Part shown: positions 35,742 through 50,257 of the stretch, piece after piece | Position numbering within the stretch: the first letter of the stretch is position 1 | Layout: every line of letters begins with the position of its first letter | NCBI GenBank assembly: GCA_030538115.1 | Contig: JAUNUP010000008.1 | Span: forward strand, 102,777-166,776 | Length of the DNA stretch: 64,000 bases | Direction: 5' to 3' | DNA from: Dermatophilus congolensis | GTDB lineage: Bacteria; Actinomycetota; Actinomycetes; Actinomycetales; Dermatophilaceae | The notes under the pieces: generated by a model | The model's input: only the letters and a program-made list of their open reading frames with translations | The model's database searches: none | What the model was told of the DNA's origin: nothing | Made by a program: the position numbers and the translations under genes

Positions 35742-36596
35742 TCAGCCCTTGGTTGCGCCTCCAGTGAGTCCTGCCACGATGTACCGCTGCAGGAACACGA
35801 AGATCACCAGCACCGGTGCCGCGATGATCGTCGCCACGGCCATGAGGTCGTTCCAGTTCGTTCCGTACTGACCGATGATCCGGTTGAGGGCCACGGTCAG
35901 CGGTTGGATGTCCTGCTCGGTGGAGAGGGTCAGCGCGAACGTGAACTCGCCCCATGCCATGAGGAACGCGAACGAGCTGATCATGATGATGCCCGGCCGG
36001 ATCGTGGGCAGGATGATCTTCACGATCGTCGCCGGGATGGAGAGCCCGTCTAGTCGAGCTGCCTCCTCCACCTCGTACGGGAACTGCTTGAAGTACGGCC
36101 GCAGCAGGATCACTGCGAACGGCAGGGTCACCGAGATGTCCGCCAGGATGATCGAGGCGTACGTGTTGGTGAGACCCACCTGCCGGAACATCACGAACAT
36201 CGGGATCGAGATCGCGATGGCCGGCAAGAGTTGCACGACGGTGAGCATGATCATCATCGACGTCGTGATGCGTGCCCGCAGTCGTGCCACTGCGTACGAG
36301 GCCGGCACCGCGATGACCAGTGTCAACGCGAGCACCGACAGCGAGATGATCGCACTGTTGACGAACGCCTGACCGATGCCGTACTTGTCGGAGAACACGG
36401 CCTGGAAGGAACCGAAGTACGGGTTCTGCGGGAACAACTGCGGCGGGCTGGCGAACATGTCGACGCTGGTCTTCAGTGCCGTGTTGATCATCCAGTACAC
36501 CGGGAACAGGTAGAAGACCGCGATGAGCCAGGCCACCGCCGACTTCGCCCAGATCCCCCGCGTGCGCCGCGCCTTGACTGCCTGTGCGTCAGCCAT
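35742..36596 (-). CDS. Carbohydrate ABC transporter permease (MalG type)
   Basis: This is one of two permeases of a binding-protein-dependent sugar importer. The 284-residue protein has six hydrophobic segments and the EAA motif EEAARLDGLSIPATIVKIILP at about residues 178-198, which contacts the ATPase. I use the ATG at 36596, with GAGGAGGAG upstream, overlapping the stop of the partner permease (TGATG). It is the last gene of the operon. No ATPase gene follows; a shared MsiK/MalK-type ATPase encoded elsewhere is the usual solution in actinobacteria. Confidence 0.93.
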   Translation of the reverse strand: MADAQAVKARRTRGIWAKSAVAWLIAVFYLFPVYWMINTALKTSVDMFASPPQLFPQNPYFGSFQAVFSDKYGIGQAFVNSAIISLSVLALTLVIAVPASYAVARLRARITTSMMIMLTVVQLLPAIAISIPMFVMFRQVGLTNTYASIILADISVTLPFAVILLRPYFKQFPYEVEEAARLDGLSIPATIVKIILPTIRPGIIMISSFAFLMAWGEFTFALTLSTEQDIQPLTVALNRIIGQYGTNWNDLMAVATIIAAPVLVIFVFLQRYIVAGLTGGATKG

Positions 36597-37540
36597 CACG
36601 ACTCCTCCTCGTTGAGGCTTCTCACGTAGAAGAACGAGAGGGCCAGCGGCAGGATCAGCGTGAGAACCGAGGCCGCCGCACCGTCACCGAACTGGAAGAA
36701 CGAGAACGTCTCCAGGTACGTGTAGACGGGCAGGGTCGTTGTGGCGTCGACCGGGCCACCCTTCGTCATCGTGAAGATGAGGTCGAAGACCTTGTAGGTG
36801 TTGATCACCCCAAGCAACAGCACCGACACACTGACGGCCTTCATCAGCGGGAACGTGATGTGCCAGAACTGTTGCCACTTGCTGGCGCCGTCGACGGATG
36901 CGGCCTCGTAGACCGTGTCGTCGATGGTGTTCAGACCTGACAACAACAGCAGCATGTTGAACGGGATGCCGACCCAGAGGTTGGCGATGATCACCGCGGC
37001 CATGGCGGTGGGGCCCACCGTCAGCCAGCGCACCGGCTCGTCGACGATGCCGATGCCGACGAGTACGTAGTTGAGCACTCCGTAGTCGGAGTCGAAGAGC
37101 CACTTGAAGATCGTGCCGGTGACGACGGGAGGCAGGATCCACCCGACCAGCAGGAGAGCCCTGATCAGCCCGTTTCCGGGGAACGGTCGCCGGAAGAAGA
37201 GCGCGGCTGCGAACCCGAAGATGTACTGCAGGATCAGGCAAGCGAACGTGAACACGAGGCTGAGTTTCAGCGCGTTCCAGAACTGCGGGTCGGCCAGCAC
37301 CTTGCCGTAGTTCTCGAAGTTGTTGAAGCCGTAGTTCCCCGAGATCAGGTTCGCCCCGTTGGCGTTGGTGACGCTCAACCACAGGTCGTAGAGCAGAGGA
37401 AACAGCAGGAAGACACAGATGTATGTGATGGCCGGAGCCGCGAGCAGCAGTCCCAGGCGGTACCGCCGGCGCTGGAATTCAGAGCCGGCGGTCCGCTGTG
37501 GGCTCGATGTGCGACCCGCCTTCGTGACGGCGGTCGACAT
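36596..37540 (-). CDS. Carbohydrate ABC transporter permease (MalF type)
   Basis: This is the 314-residue partner permease with six hydrophobic segments. A basic N-terminal stretch (SEFQRRRYRLG) precedes the first helix. The EAA motif is visible as YEAASVDGASKWQQFWHITFP at about residues 210-230. It lies 5 nt after the solute-binding protein gene and overlaps the next permease by one base. Similar pairs import oligosaccharides; here the neighbouring alpha-xylosidase and xylose genes point to xylosides. Confidence 0.93.
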   Translation of the reverse strand: MSTAVTKAGRTSSPQRTAGSEFQRRRYRLGLLLAAPAITYICVFLLFPLLYDLWLSVTNANGANLISGNYGFNNFENYGKVLADPQFWNALKLSLVFTFACLILQYIFGFAAALFFRRPFPGNGLIRALLLVGWILPPVVTGTIFKWLFDSDYGVLNYVLVGIGIVDEPVRWLTVGPTAMAAVIIANLWVGIPFNMLLLLSGLNTIDDTVYEAASVDGASKWQQFWHITFPLMKAVSVSVLLLGVINTYKVFDLIFTMTKGGPVDATTTLPVYTYLETFSFFQFGDGAAASVLTLILPLALSFFYVRSLNEEES

Positions 37541-37545
37541 CTACA

Positions 37546-38802
37546 TCACCCGAGCAACGGCGTGATCTTCCCCGCCGCCTCCTTGGCAGCCACTTCAGGC
37601 GTGGCCGCACCGGTCAGCGCCCTCTGCAGAGCCTCCTGAACGGCGGCGGAGATCTCGGTGTACTTGCCGCCGTAGGCGCGGGCGTGTGCGGTTTCGAGCT
37701 GCTTCTCGAAGACCTGCATGTCGGGGTCGCTCGAGAGCTTCAGCTTGCCTGCGAGGTCCTTGCGCGCCGAGAGCTGGCCGGACTCGTCGCAGTAGATCTG
37801 TGCGCCTTCGGTACTGGTGAGGAACTGCACGAACTTCTTGGCGGCCTCCGGTTGCTTCGCCGCGGCGAAGGTGACGGCGTTCTCGCCGCCGAGACCGGTG
37901 GCCGCGGCCTTGTCCTTGGGCAGCGGCGCGACGCCGAATTCGAGCCCTGCGGCGTCCTTGAGGTTCTGCAGTTCCCACGGGCCGTTGATCATCATGGCGG
38001 TCTTGCCGGTGACGAACTGGGTGCGGGCGTCTTCCTGCGTGTAGTTGGCGACGGCCGACGACATGGAGCCGTCGTCGATGAGGCCCTTGAGGTAGGCGAG
38101 GCTGGTGGCGCCGTCCGTCTCGAAGGTGTTCAGGTCGCCGCCGGTCTGCCACAGGAACGGCAGGTACTGGAAGGTGCCCTGCTCGCTCTTGACCGCGCTG
38201 ATCGCCAGGCCGCTGTGCGCGGGCGTGGTAAGTGCCTTGGCGGTGGTCTTGAGGTCGGTCCACGTGGCCGGAGGCGTGACCTTCGCCTCGGTGAACATCG
38301 CCTTGTTGTAGTACAGGGCGAGGTTGTTGGAGTTGAGCGGTAGACCGAAGGACTTGCCGTCGTATTCGGTGCTGCTCCACGGGCCGGGGTGGAACTGGTC
38401 GGCGGTGGCCTTGACGTCGTCGCCCAGATCGCCGAGCAGTCCGAGGGCCGCGAAGTTCTGGTTGTCGACCACGTCGACGATGGCCACGTCGGGCACGGAT
38501 CCCGCGACGCCGCCCTGCACGATCGACTTGCTGAGGTCGGCGAACGCGAACGAGGTGCGCTTGACCTTGATGTCGGCGTTCTTCGCCTCGAACTCGGCGA
38601 CCACCTTCTTCATGGCCGTGTCGCTGACGCCTTGGCCCAGGTAGTCCCAGACCTCGATGGTCACGGGGCCGGAGCCGCCGGAGCCACCGGTGGCCGTGGC
38701 GTCACCGGAGTTGCCGCCTCCGCCGCAGGCGGCCAGGCCGAGCGAGAGGGCCGCCGCGAACGCGACGCTGCCGACCAGGCGACGGGTGGGTTGTGTACTC
38801 AT
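37546..38802 (-). CDS. Sugar ABC transporter substrate-binding lipoprotein
   Basis: This 418-residue extracellular family 1 solute-binding protein has a lipoprotein signal peptide ending in LGLAAC, so it is anchored outside the membrane. A Gly-rich linker follows, then the binding domain starting VTIEVWDYLGQG, with typical GKTAMMINGPWELQNLKDA and EGAQIYCDES segments. The ATG at 38802 has AAGGAG 5 nt upstream, so it is preferred over a GTG two codons earlier. It follows the alpha-xylosidase gene with a 73-bp gap and begins the transporter part of the operon. The ligand is probably an alpha-xyloside such as isoprimeverose or a xyloglucan oligosaccharide, by inference. Confidence 0.92.
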   Translation of the reverse strand: MSTQPTRRLVGSVAFAAALSLGLAACGGGGNSGDATATGGSGGSGPVTIEVWDYLGQGVSDTAMKKVVAEFEAKNADIKVKRTSFAFADLSKSIVQGGVAGSVPDVAIVDVVDNQNFAALGLLGDLGDDVKATADQFHPGPWSSTEYDGKSFGLPLNSNNLALYYNKAMFTEAKVTPPATWTDLKTTAKALTTPAHSGLAISAVKSEQGTFQYLPFLWQTGGDLNTFETDGATSLAYLKGLIDDGSMSSAVANYTQEDARTQFVTGKTAMMINGPWELQNLKDAAGLEFGVAPLPKDKAAATGLGGENAVTFAAAKQPEAAKKFVQFLTSTEGAQIYCDESGQLSARKDLAGKLKLSSDPDMQVFEKQLETAHARAYGGKYTEISAAVQEALQRALTGAATPEVAAKEAAGKITPLLG

Positions 38803-38875
38803 GATCACTCCTTTGTGATGCGCTGCAGTTGCAGTTCAGGTGAGAGGTGTGCAGGTGTCCGCGCAGGTGACGCGG

Positions 38876-41179
38876 TCACAGTGGGATGGAGAGGGCGGCA
38901 CCCGGGTCGTCAGACGCGTGGCCCTTCCCGCCCGCTAGACCGTGGGGCGTGGTTCCCTCGCCTCCGGCGCCGACGAGGATGAACGCCCAAGGGGCGGAAA
39001 CCGATTCGGGCGTGATGTGCACGTGGGTGTCGTCGACGCTGATGTGCCAGACCGCATCCGGCCGCCCGCGGCGCGGGACGCGCACGTCACACGAGTGACC
39101 GGGGCGCAGTCCGTAGCCGTACAGCGTGACGTCGCGGTCCCAGTCGTATTCGGGAGTCGAGGCGTCGGCGCCGACGGGCAGAACTGTGCCGTCGGGTACG
39201 AGCACCGGGCACGAGTCGAGCGCGTGCCACTGGCGGTGCCAGCCCGCGGTGTCGAGGCGTTCGCCCGAGAGGATGTCGGTCCAGCCGGGCGTGGGCACGT
39301 ACACGTCCACCTCGCCGGACTCGGTGAACACGGGCGCTACGAGCACATCGGGCCCGAGCAGATACTCGGTGTCGACGTGGCGTGACCCGATGTCGTCGGG
39401 GTATTCGAGCATCAGGTGCCGTAGCAGCGGTAGTCCCTCGGCCGTCACGTCGGCCGCGTGCCGCATGAGATAGGGCATGAGCCGGTGTTTGAGCTCGATG
39501 AACCGCTGCGCCGCCTGCACCGCCACGTCGCCGTAGATCCACGGCACACGGTACGAGTTCGACCCGTGCAGGCGACTGTGTGACGAGAGCATGCCGAACG
39601 GCAGCCAGCGGGTGAACACCGCGGGATCAGGGCGCCCCTCGAATCCGCCGATGTCGTGACTCCAGTACCCGAAGCCGGACAGCCCGAGCGAGAGCCCGCC
39701 GCGTAGGGTTTCGGCCATCGACACGAATGTGGGTTCGGAGTCGCCGCCCCAGTGCACGGGGTACGCCTGGCCGCCGGTGGTGGCCGAGCGGGCGAAGACG
39801 ATCGCCTCCTCCTCGCCCTTGACCTTGACGATTGCCTCGTATGCCGTCTGGTTGTACAGGTGCGTGTAGTAGTTGTGCATGCGCTGCGGGTCGGAGCCGT
39901 CGTGCCAGACGACGTCGGTGGGTACTCGTTCGCCGAAGTCGGTCTTGAAGCAGTCGACGCCCTGCTCCAGCAGCTCCACGAGTTTGCCCTGCCACCAGGC
40001 CCGCGCGTCGGGGTTGGTGAAGTCGACCCAGGCCATGCCGGGCTGCCAGTGGTCCCACTGTCGCACCGACCCGTCGGGGCGACGCAGCAGGTAGCCGGCT
40101 TCGAGGGCCTCGTCGAAGAGGTGCGACTGCTGGCCGATGTAGGGGTTGATCCAGACGCAGATCTTCAGGCCCTGCTCGTGGTAGCGGCGAAGCATCGCCT
40201 CCGGGTCGGGGAATTTGGCCGGGTCCCAGGTGAAGTCGCACCAGCGGGTCGGTCGCATCCAGTAACAGTCGAAGTGCAGCACGCTCACCGGCAGCGCGAG
40301 TTCGTGGCAGCGCTGCACGAAGCCCGTCACCGTCTCCTCGCTGTAGTCGGTGGTGAAGGAGGTCGAGAGCCACAACCCGTACGACCAGGCCGGCACGGCG
40401 GGAGCGCGGCCGGTCATAGCGGTATACCGGCGCAGAACGTCGCGGGGCGTGGGTCCGGCTATGACGTAGTAGTCGAGTCGCTGGCCAGGCGTGGAGAACT
40501 GCACGCGCGAGTTGTTCTCCGAGCCGACCTCGTACGACACCCTCTCGGGATGGGCCACGAAGACGCCGTACCCGGAGCTGGTGAGGTAGAACGGCACGTT
40601 CTTGTAGGCCTGTTCGGTGGCGGTGCCGCCGTCGGCGTTCCACAGGTCGACCGACTGGCCGTTGCGCGCAGCCGGCCCGAAACGCTCGCCGAGCCCGTAT
40701 ACGGTCTCGCCCACGTCGAGGGTGAGCTGCTCGTGCATGTAGTGCCGACCCTCGGCGTCGGTGACGATGCCCACCGAGCGGGGGATCGAGGCGGTCAGGC
40801 GCCGCTCGCCATCGTAGAAGGCGAGTTCGTAGCCGTCAGCGCCGCTCAGCTCTGCGCGCAGCCGGCCCGCCGTGATCGACGCCTCCAGACCCTCCACTGT
40901 GACCTGGGCGTTCGCGTCGGCCGGCGGGAGCTCGAAGTGGGGTCCGTCGTTCCTCTGGCCGCGCCAGTGTTCGAGCTGCACCCGGATGACGCCCTCGTAC
41001 TCGGCGGTGACCGTGAGCGTTACGAACGAGGTGTCGAGTTCGGCGCCCTTGAACTGCACCGGCCGCGTGGGAGCCGTCGCCCGCACTCCGCGGTCGACCT
41101 GTTCCAGGTGGTGCAGATGCCGCGGGTGGAGCACGGTGAAGCCTTCGCGCTTCATCCAGTAGCCATCGGTGAACTTCAC
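38876..41179 (-). CDS. yicI: GH31 alpha-xylosidase (YicI type)
   Basis: This glycoside hydrolase removes alpha-linked xylose from non-reducing ends. The 767-residue protein matches YicI in length and layout: N-terminal beta-sandwich, (beta/alpha)8 barrel from about residue 260, and C-terminal beta domains. The nucleophile is Asp414 in [12 protein letters not shown], and the acid/base is Asp480 in [10 protein letters not shown]. The KTDFGE form of the nucleophile motif is the alpha-xylosidase version rather than the alpha-glucosidase WIDMNE. There is no signal peptide, so it acts in the cytoplasm on imported xylosides. Its GTG overlaps the xylB stop. Confidence 0.92.
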   Translation of the reverse strand: MKFTDGYWMKREGFTVLHPRHLHHLEQVDRGVRATAPTRPVQFKGAELDTSFVTLTVTAEYEGVIRVQLEHWRGQRNDGPHFELPPADANAQVTVEGLEASITAGRLRAELSGADGYELAFYDGERRLTASIPRSVGIVTDAEGRHYMHEQLTLDVGETVYGLGERFGPAARNGQSVDLWNADGGTATEQAYKNVPFYLTSSGYGVFVAHPERVSYEVGSENNSRVQFSTPGQRLDYYVIAGPTPRDVLRRYTAMTGRAPAVPAWSYGLWLSTSFTTDYSEETVTGFVQRCHELALPVSVLHFDCYWMRPTRWCDFTWDPAKFPDPEAMLRRYHEQGLKICVWINPYIGQQSHLFDEALEAGYLLRRPDGSVRQWDHWQPGMAWVDFTNPDARAWWQGKLVELLEQGVDCFKTDFGERVPTDVVWHDGSDPQRMHNYYTHLYNQTAYEAIVKVKGEEEAIVFARSATTGGQAYPVHWGGDSEPTFVSMAETLRGGLSLGLSGFGYWSHDIGGFEGRPDPAVFTRWLPFGMLSSHSRLHGSNSYRVPWIYGDVAVQAAQRFIELKHRLMPYLMRHAADVTAEGLPLLRHLMLEYPDDIGSRHVDTEYLLGPDVLVAPVFTESGEVDVYVPTPGWTDILSGERLDTAGWHRQWHALDSCPVLVPDGTVLPVGADASTPEYDWDRDVTLYGYGLRPGHSCDVRVPRRGRPDAVWHISVDDTHVHITPESVSAPWAFILVGAGGEGTTPHGLAGGKGHASDDPGAALSIPL

Positions 41180-42636
41180 GCTTCTTCTCCCTGCTCAGGC
41201 CACGGGCGCACCGCGCGATAGGCAGCGAGCACCTCGGGGCGGTGGGCGGTTTCGAACGTCAACACGTCATCGAGCGGCCACTCGGGCGGCTCGCTGCCTC
41301 CGCGCAACACCCAGGCGGCCTGCCGGGCCGCGCCGCGCGCCACGTATTCGCCGGGAGGAGGAACCCGGACGGGCACGCCGAACACTTCCGGCGCGATCCG
41401 ACGCACGGCCTCCGACTGGGCGCCGCCCCCGACCAGGGTCACCTCGTCGATGGGGATACCGAGCGCGCGCACGGCGTCCATACCTTCGGCGAGCAGACAC
41501 AACAACCCCTCGACCGCCGCGCGGGCCAGGTTCTCCCGAGAGAACGAGCGCATCGTCACGCCGAAGAGGGCACCCGTAGCGTCGGGCAGGTTGGGTGTGC
41601 GTTCGCCTTCGAGGTAGGGCACGAGCGTGAGGCCGCCGCTGCCTGGTTCGGCGGCGAGAGCGAGCGCGCTCAGCCCGGCATGTGCGACACCGAGCAGCGC
41701 CGCAGTCGAGTCGAGCACCCTCGAGCCGTTGAGTGTGCAGGCCAGCGGCAGGTACCGGCCCGTTGCGTCGGAGAATCCGGTCACGAGGCCGGACACGTCG
41801 TGGGTCGGGGTGTCGGAGACGGAGGCGACCACTCCTGAGGTGCCGATCGACACCGAACTCGACCGCACGGTGAGCCCGAGCCCGAGCGCGGCACCTGCGT
41901 TGTCGCCGCAGCCCGGCCCGACGACGGCATTGCCCTTCAACCCGCCGACGCCATGTGCCGCCGAGCCGACGGCCTCGCCGGCCGAGGCCACCCGTGGGAG
42001 AACGAGCTCCGAGGCCTGGTCCGACGAGCAACGCAGGGCCAAGGCCACGAGATCGCGGCGGTAGGCGCCCGCGACCGCGTCGTAGTAGCCGGTCCCCGAG
42101 GCGTCCGACCGGTCGGTGACCAGTGCCTCCAGCGCCACAGCGCCCGTCTCGGCTCCTGCACTTAGGAGCCGAGACGTGAGCCAGTCGTGGGGGAGCGCCA
42201 CCGCGGCCAGGCGCGCTACGCTGTCCGGCTCGGCGTCGGCCAGCCAGCGCAGCTTCGACACGGTGAGTGAGGCAACCGGGACAGAGCCCACAGCCTCCGC
42301 CCACGGTCGGCGGCCTCCAAGCTCGGTGACCAGGTCGCCGGCGGCCTGCGCCGACCTTGTGTCGTTCCACAGCAGCGCGGGCCTGATCGCTGCTCCGTCG
42401 GAGTCGAGGGCGACGAGGCCGTGCTGCTGGCCACCCACAGCGACGGCGGCCACGTCGGCGAGACCGCCCGCCTGCGTGCATGCCTCTTCCAGTGCACGCC
42501 ACCAGTGTTCGGGGTGGACTTCGGTGCCATCCGGGTGCGAGGCCTTGCCCTGGCGCACGACGGTGCCCGTGTCGGCATCGCAGACGAGAACCTTGCAGGA
42601 CTGCGTCGAGGAGTCGATTCCGGCAACGAGAGTCAC
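41176..42636 (-). CDS. xylB: Xylulokinase
   Basis: XylB phosphorylates D-xylulose to xylulose 5-phosphate. The 486-residue FGGY-family kinase starts [18 protein letters not shown] (phosphate-1 motif), has [11 protein letters not shown] near residue 70, and carries the second-domain ATP motifs [11 protein letters not shown] and [22 protein letters not shown]. The start is GTG with AAGGGGG upstream. It lies between xylA (86-bp gap upstream) and the alpha-xylosidase gene (4-bp overlap), forming the intracellular part of a xylose pathway. Confidence 0.95.
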   Translation of the reverse strand: MTLVAGIDSSTQSCKVLVCDADTGTVVRQGKASHPDGTEVHPEHWWRALEEACTQAGGLADVAAVAVGGQQHGLVALDSDGAAIRPALLWNDTRSAQAAGDLVTELGGRRPWAEAVGSVPVASLTVSKLRWLADAEPDSVARLAAVALPHDWLTSRLLSAGAETGAVALEALVTDRSDASGTGYYDAVAGAYRRDLVALALRCSSDQASELVLPRVASAGEAVGSAAHGVGGLKGNAVVGPGCGDNAGAALGLGLTVRSSSVSIGTSGVVASVSDTPTHDVSGLVTGFSDATGRYLPLACTLNGSRVLDSTAALLGVAHAGLSALALAAEPGSGGLTLVPYLEGERTPNLPDATGALFGVTMRSFSRENLARAAVEGLLCLLAEGMDAVRALGIPIDEVTLVGGGAQSEAVRRIAPEVFGVPVRVPPPGEYVARGAARQAAWVLRGGSEPPEWPLDDVLTFETAHRPEVLAAYRAVRPWPEQGEEA

Positions 42637-42722
42637 TGTGCGCCCCCTTGTTTCGGCTGGTCGAGGGAGAGACGGGAAGGGAGAGGGGTAGCGATCGCCG
42701 CCGACCCTCGGATTGGCGAGCC

Positions 42723-43910
42723 CTACGAGACGAGGTGCCGTACGGCGAGCTGGTTGAGCCGCACGTAGTGGTACTCGCGCTGCGCTGCGGCCTCAGCGTG
42801 GAACTCTGCGAACACCGACGGGTCGGCGAGCAGGTCGGCGATCGACTCACCGGCGGAGAGGGTCGGCTCGGCGATCTCATGCAAGGAGGCCGATGCCATT
42901 ACCTCTTGCACCTCCGAGTCTGCGCGGAATGCAGCAGCCTTGTCGGCAAGGAGGATGTACGTCTCCATACAGGCGCTCGCCGACTCCCACACGCCTTCGA
43001 TGCCTTCAGTGCGCGACGGCTTGTAGTCGAAGTGCCGCGGGCCCGTGTACTTCGGCGCGTCGGGGTAGGCGGGGAAACCGTTCTCGATGAGGTCGACCGT
43101 GAAGAAGGCCGAAAGCAGGTCGCCATGGCCGAAGACCAGGTCTTGGTCGTACTTGAGGCCGCGTTGGCCGTTGAGGTCGATGTGGAAGAGTTTCTCGGCC
43201 CACATCGCCTGAGCCAGCTGGTGCGTGTAGTTGAGGTTGGCCATCTGCTCGTGGCCGACCTCGGGGTTGAGTCCGACGACGTCGCCGTGCTCCAGCTCGG
43301 CGATGAACGCGAGAGCGTGGCCGACGGTGGGCAGGAAGATGTCGCCCCGCGGCTCGTTGGGTTTGGGCTCCAAGCCGATGCGCAGGTCGTAGCCCTGCGA
43401 CTTGATGTAGCCCGCGACCGTGTCGATGCCCTCGCGGTAGCGCTCCAGGGCGCCGAACAGGTCCTTGGAGCCGTCGTACTCGGCACCCTCGCGGCCACCC
43501 CACATCACGAAGGTCGAGGCGCCGAGCTCAGCGGCGAGGTCGACGTTGCGCAGCACCTTGGCGAGACCGAAGCGGCGGATCGAGCGGTCGTTGTTGGTGA
43601 ACGCGCCGTCCTTGAAGACGGGGTGGGAGAACGTGTCGGTGGTGACCATCTCGATGACGAGTCCGGCGTCATCGGCGGCCTTGCGCAGGCGGCTCACGCG
43701 CTCGGAGCGGAGCGCCTCGTCGGCGTCGAAGGGGAAGACGTCGTTGTCGTGGAAAGTGATGCCCCAGGCTCCCAGTTCGGCGAGGCGTCCGGCGTACTCC
43801 CACGGGTCGAGAGGGGCGCGCGTGGCCCTACCGAAGGGGTCGACACCGAGCCAGCCCACGGTCCAAAGACCGAACGAGAATTTGTCTTCAACGGTAGGCT
43901 TCCGAACCAC
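42723..43910 (-). CDS. xylA: Xylose isomerase
   Basis: XylA converts D-xylose to D-xylulose. The 395-residue protein has the short class I form typical of actinobacteria. It shows [10 protein letters not shown] near residue 13, [14 protein letters not shown] with the catalytic His, [12 protein letters not shown] with a metal-binding Glu, and HIDLNGQRG and [10 protein letters not shown] further on. The start is GTG at 43910, with AAAGGAG 6 nt upstream. The frame is open to 43994, but that part would overlap the regulator gene. It is first in the operon and divergent from the ROK regulator. Confidence 0.96.
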   Translation of the reverse strand: MVRKPTVEDKFSFGLWTVGWLGVDPFGRATRAPLDPWEYAGRLAELGAWGITFHDNDVFPFDADEALRSERVSRLRKAADDAGLVIEMVTTDTFSHPVFKDGAFTNNDRSIRRFGLAKVLRNVDLAAELGASTFVMWGGREGAEYDGSKDLFGALERYREGIDTVAGYIKSQGYDLRIGLEPKPNEPRGDIFLPTVGHALAFIAELEHGDVVGLNPEVGHEQMANLNYTHQLAQAMWAEKLFHIDLNGQRGLKYDQDLVFGHGDLLSAFFTVDLIENGFPAYPDAPKYTGPRHFDYKPSRTEGIEGVWESASACMETYILLADKAAAFRADSEVQEVMASASLHEIAEPTLSAGESIADLLADPSVFAEFHAEAAAQREYHYVRLNQLAVRHLVS

Positions 43911-43975
43911 AACAGACTCCTTTGTCCTTTTGTTCTTCGGAAAAACTAATTCACCCGGGCGGTGGGCGTCAAGGC
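43911..43975. promoter_or_regulatory. xylA / ROK-regulator divergent control region
   Basis: Only 65 bp separate the two starts and the segment is A/T-rich in its centre, so both promoters and the operator should be here. An imperfect palindrome, TTTTGTTCTTC / GGAAAAACTAA (43928-43949), matches at 7 of 11 positions and is my candidate operator for the ROK repressor. Confidence 0.45.
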
Positions 43976-45229
43976 ATGGTGACCAACCGAACATCTCGCG
44001 ACACGCGCGGCCTCACCTCGGCAAACGCTAGCGGCGCGGCTTCGCCCGGCGCGACGCAGCTGACGCTCCGCCGCGCCAACCTGGCGAGCGTTCTCAAAAC
44101 GATTCTCGAGAGCCCCGATCCGCCGTCGCGGGCCGATGTGGCGACCGCGACGGGCATGACGCGATCCACCGTCAGCAGGCTCGTCGACGACCTCGTGCGG
44201 GGAGGAGTGCTTGCCGAACAGGAGCCAGTCGCCACCCAGAAGCGCGGTCGCCCTGCGGTGCCGCTCGTCGCCGCCGAAGGCACGTTCGTCGGCGTGGGCC
44301 TGGAGGTCTCGCTCGACTTTCTCGCGGTACGAGTGCTCGACCTCGCCGGAGACGTGCTGGCCGAGCGGGTGCTACCGGGTGAGTTCATCGCCTCCGACCC
44401 GGTGGAGACGCTCACGAGGCTCACGTCGCTCGCAGCTGATGCCCTGGCTGAACCTGTGGCGGCCGGAGTGACGGTGGTCGGAGCGGGGCTGGCGGTGCCC
44501 GGCATCGTTGACGAGGTCTCGCCCAGGCTTCTGGTCGCGCCCAACCTGGGCTGGTTAGAACTCGACGTGCCCCCGATCGTCGCAGGTCCACACGCGGGCT
44601 GGTCGCTAGGTAATGAGGCGGATCTGGCAGCACTGTGTGTCGGATACGAGAAGCCCGGCCGGCCAGGCGCACACCGCGAGTTCGTTTACATCTCCGGCGC
44701 AGTTGGCGTCGGCGCCTCGATCCACATGGGGCAGACGTTCCGGGGAGCGAACGGCTGGGCTGGTGAGGTCGGTCACATCTGCGTCGACCCGACGGGCCCA
44801 CTCTGTCGGTGCGGTGCCCGAGGTTGCCTGGAGCAATACGTCGGGCGTCGGGCCTTGTTGGATGGCGCGGGTCTGGCGGCGGATGCGCCATTCGACGAAC
44901 TCGTGTTGGCGCTGCGGAACGACGAGGCACGTGCCCAGAAGGCGATCACACAGGCTGGGCGTGCTCTCGGGCAGGTGGTGTCCGGCGTGGTCAACATGCT
45001 CGACATACGCACGGTGATCCTTGGTGGAGACCTTAGCGTGCTGGGGGAGTTCGTCATCCCGCAGATGTATCCGGAGCTGGAGGTGCGCGTACTGTCGTCA
45101 CGGTGGGCGCCCACGCACGTGCTGACCGCCGACCTCGGTACGGCGCCCGCGGCGACGGGTGCGGCGTACGGGGCTCTGCAGGCGCTCATCGACGATCCGG
45201 CGGGCTGGATCGACTCACCAGCAGGATGA
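43976..45229 (+). CDS. ROK-family transcriptional regulator (XylR-like)
   Basis: This is a 417-residue repressor with an N-terminal winged helix-turn-helix (about residues 50-75, [20 protein letters not shown]) and a C-terminal ROK domain. The ROK zinc motif is visible in [23 protein letters not shown] near residues 266-288. Its position divergent from xylA and the family's frequent role as xylose repressor suggest control of the xyl operon, with xylose as inducer. I use the ATG at 43976; a GTG follows immediately and a longer frame to 43922 reaches into the control region. Confidence 0.88.
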   Translation: MVTNRTSRDTRGLTSANASGAASPGATQLTLRRANLASVLKTILESPDPPSRADVATATGMTRSTVSRLVDDLVRGGVLAEQEPVATQKRGRPAVPLVAAEGTFVGVGLEVSLDFLAVRVLDLAGDVLAERVLPGEFIASDPVETLTRLTSLAADALAEPVAAGVTVVGAGLAVPGIVDEVSPRLLVAPNLGWLELDVPPIVAGPHAGWSLGNEADLAALCVGYEKPGRPGAHREFVYISGAVGVGASIHMGQTFRGANGWAGEVGHICVDPTGPLCRCGARGCLEQYVGRRALLDGAGLAADAPFDELVLALRNDEARAQKAITQAGRALGQVVSGVVNMLDIRTVILGGDLSVLGEFVIPQMYPELEVRVLSSRWAPTHVLTADLGTAPAATGAAYGALQALIDDPAGWIDSPAG

Positions 45230-45313
45230 CCGCCGCTGCGTTCGTTCCGCGGCCACCCCGGTAGCCGTGTCAGACCTGAGCCGTAGGGTTGGGCGAAACC
45301 GAAGGGGGTCGCG

Positions 45314-49011
<3,698 letters not shown>

Positions 49012-49015
<4 letters not shown>

Positions 49016-50025
49016 GTGTCACCGAGCAGAGCACCCGAGCGAGCCGCCTCGCCACGACGTACCTGGGCCTGCCGCTGACCGGGCCGGTCATCGCCTCCGC
49101 CGGGCCGCGCACACGCACGGTCGAGTCGATGCTCGCCCTCGAAAAGGCCGGGGCGGCGGCCGTGGTGCTGCCGTCGCTGTTCGAGGAGGAGGTGATCGCA
49201 GAGGAGGAGGCGATCGCCGACGCGTTCGACCGCGGTGCCGACTTCGCCGAGTTCAGCGAGATGATGCCCGACATCCCGATGCCCGACCTCGGCCCCGAGC
49301 GGCACGTGCGTTTGGTCGAGCAGGCCAAGGCGGCGCTGACCATTCCTGTGATCGCGAGCGTCAACGCGACGCACACGGGCTCGTGGAGCCGCTACGCGAC
49401 GATGATGGCCGATGCCGGGGCTGATGCGATCGAACTCAACCTCTACGCAGTGGCCGCAGACCCCACGAAGTCGGCTGCGGAGGTCGAGAACGACTACCTC
49501 TCGGTCATTGAGCAGGTGCGGGCCGCGGTCTCGGTGCCGCTGGCCGTGAAACTGTCTCCGTTCTTCACGTCGTTTGCGCACTTCGCAGCGCGAGCGGTCG
49601 ACTCCGGAGCGAATGGTCTGGTCGTCTTCAACAGGTTCTACGCACCCGATCTCGACATCGAGACACTGAGCCTCGAACCGAAGGTCGACCTCTCCGGGCC
49701 TGGAGCGCTGAGGATGCCGTTGCGGTGGCTCGGCATCCTGCGCTCGCAGTTGCCGCAGAGCACATCGCTCGCCGCGACCTCCGGCGTGCACAGCGGCGCC
49801 GACGTCATCAAGGCACTGCTCGTCGGTGCGAGCGTGGCGTGTACGACCGCGGCTGTCGTGAAGAACGGGCCGGGTGTCGTCTCCGAATGGCTCGACGAGA
49901 TCGACGGCTGGCTCGTGGCACGCGAGTACGACGGGATCGATCAGCTCAGGGGCTCTCTGAGCGCCACAGCGAGCGGTGACCCGGCGACTTTCGAGCGGAG
50001 CCAATACATCAAGATCGTGAGCTGA
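49012..50025 (+). CDS. Dihydroorotate dehydrogenase-like protein
   Basis: This 337-residue FMN-type TIM-barrel protein resembles class 1 dihydroorotate dehydrogenases: TTYLGLPLTGPVIASAGP at the start, DAGADAIELNLYA in the middle, VPLAVKLSPFFTSF and GANGLVVFNRFYAPD later. Such a gene often sits next to nifJ, and the protein is annotated as PyrD-like with no proven role. It may not act in pyrimidine synthesis. The ATG overlaps the nifJ stop (ATGA) with GGGAGAGG upstream, so the two genes are co-translated. An electron-transfer or redox partner role for NifJ is an inference. Confidence 0.88.
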
Positions 50026-50257
50026 CGCCATCAGGTCGGCAGTGGAGCCCTGTGGTTTCCCTAGACCTGGCGAGCGCACGGGGATGCCACGACACTCCGC
50101 GTGCCGGTGTAAGGAATTGCCTGCCCCGCGTGGCAGATTGGCCACGAGACTGTCCAGCACCTCTGGCGTGAGGGGGCACCTTGCCGGCATCGGTCGAAAC
50201 CGTGGCGTGCTTCTGCCGTCCCCTCAGCTCGCATCGGCTCATCTCTAGGGACGGAAC
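50026..50257. other. Gap before the secretion-like module
   Basis: These 232 bp hold no gene I can support and no clear att-like repeat or terminator. They presumably contain the promoter of the following seven-gene module. AGGGACGG just before the ATG at 50258 is the ribosome-binding site. Confidence 0.35.

Noticed and set aside
39752..41221. 489-codon plus-strand frame opposite the alpha-xylosidase gene
   Set aside because: The GH31 gene on the other strand has catalytic residues and operon context; this frame has neither.
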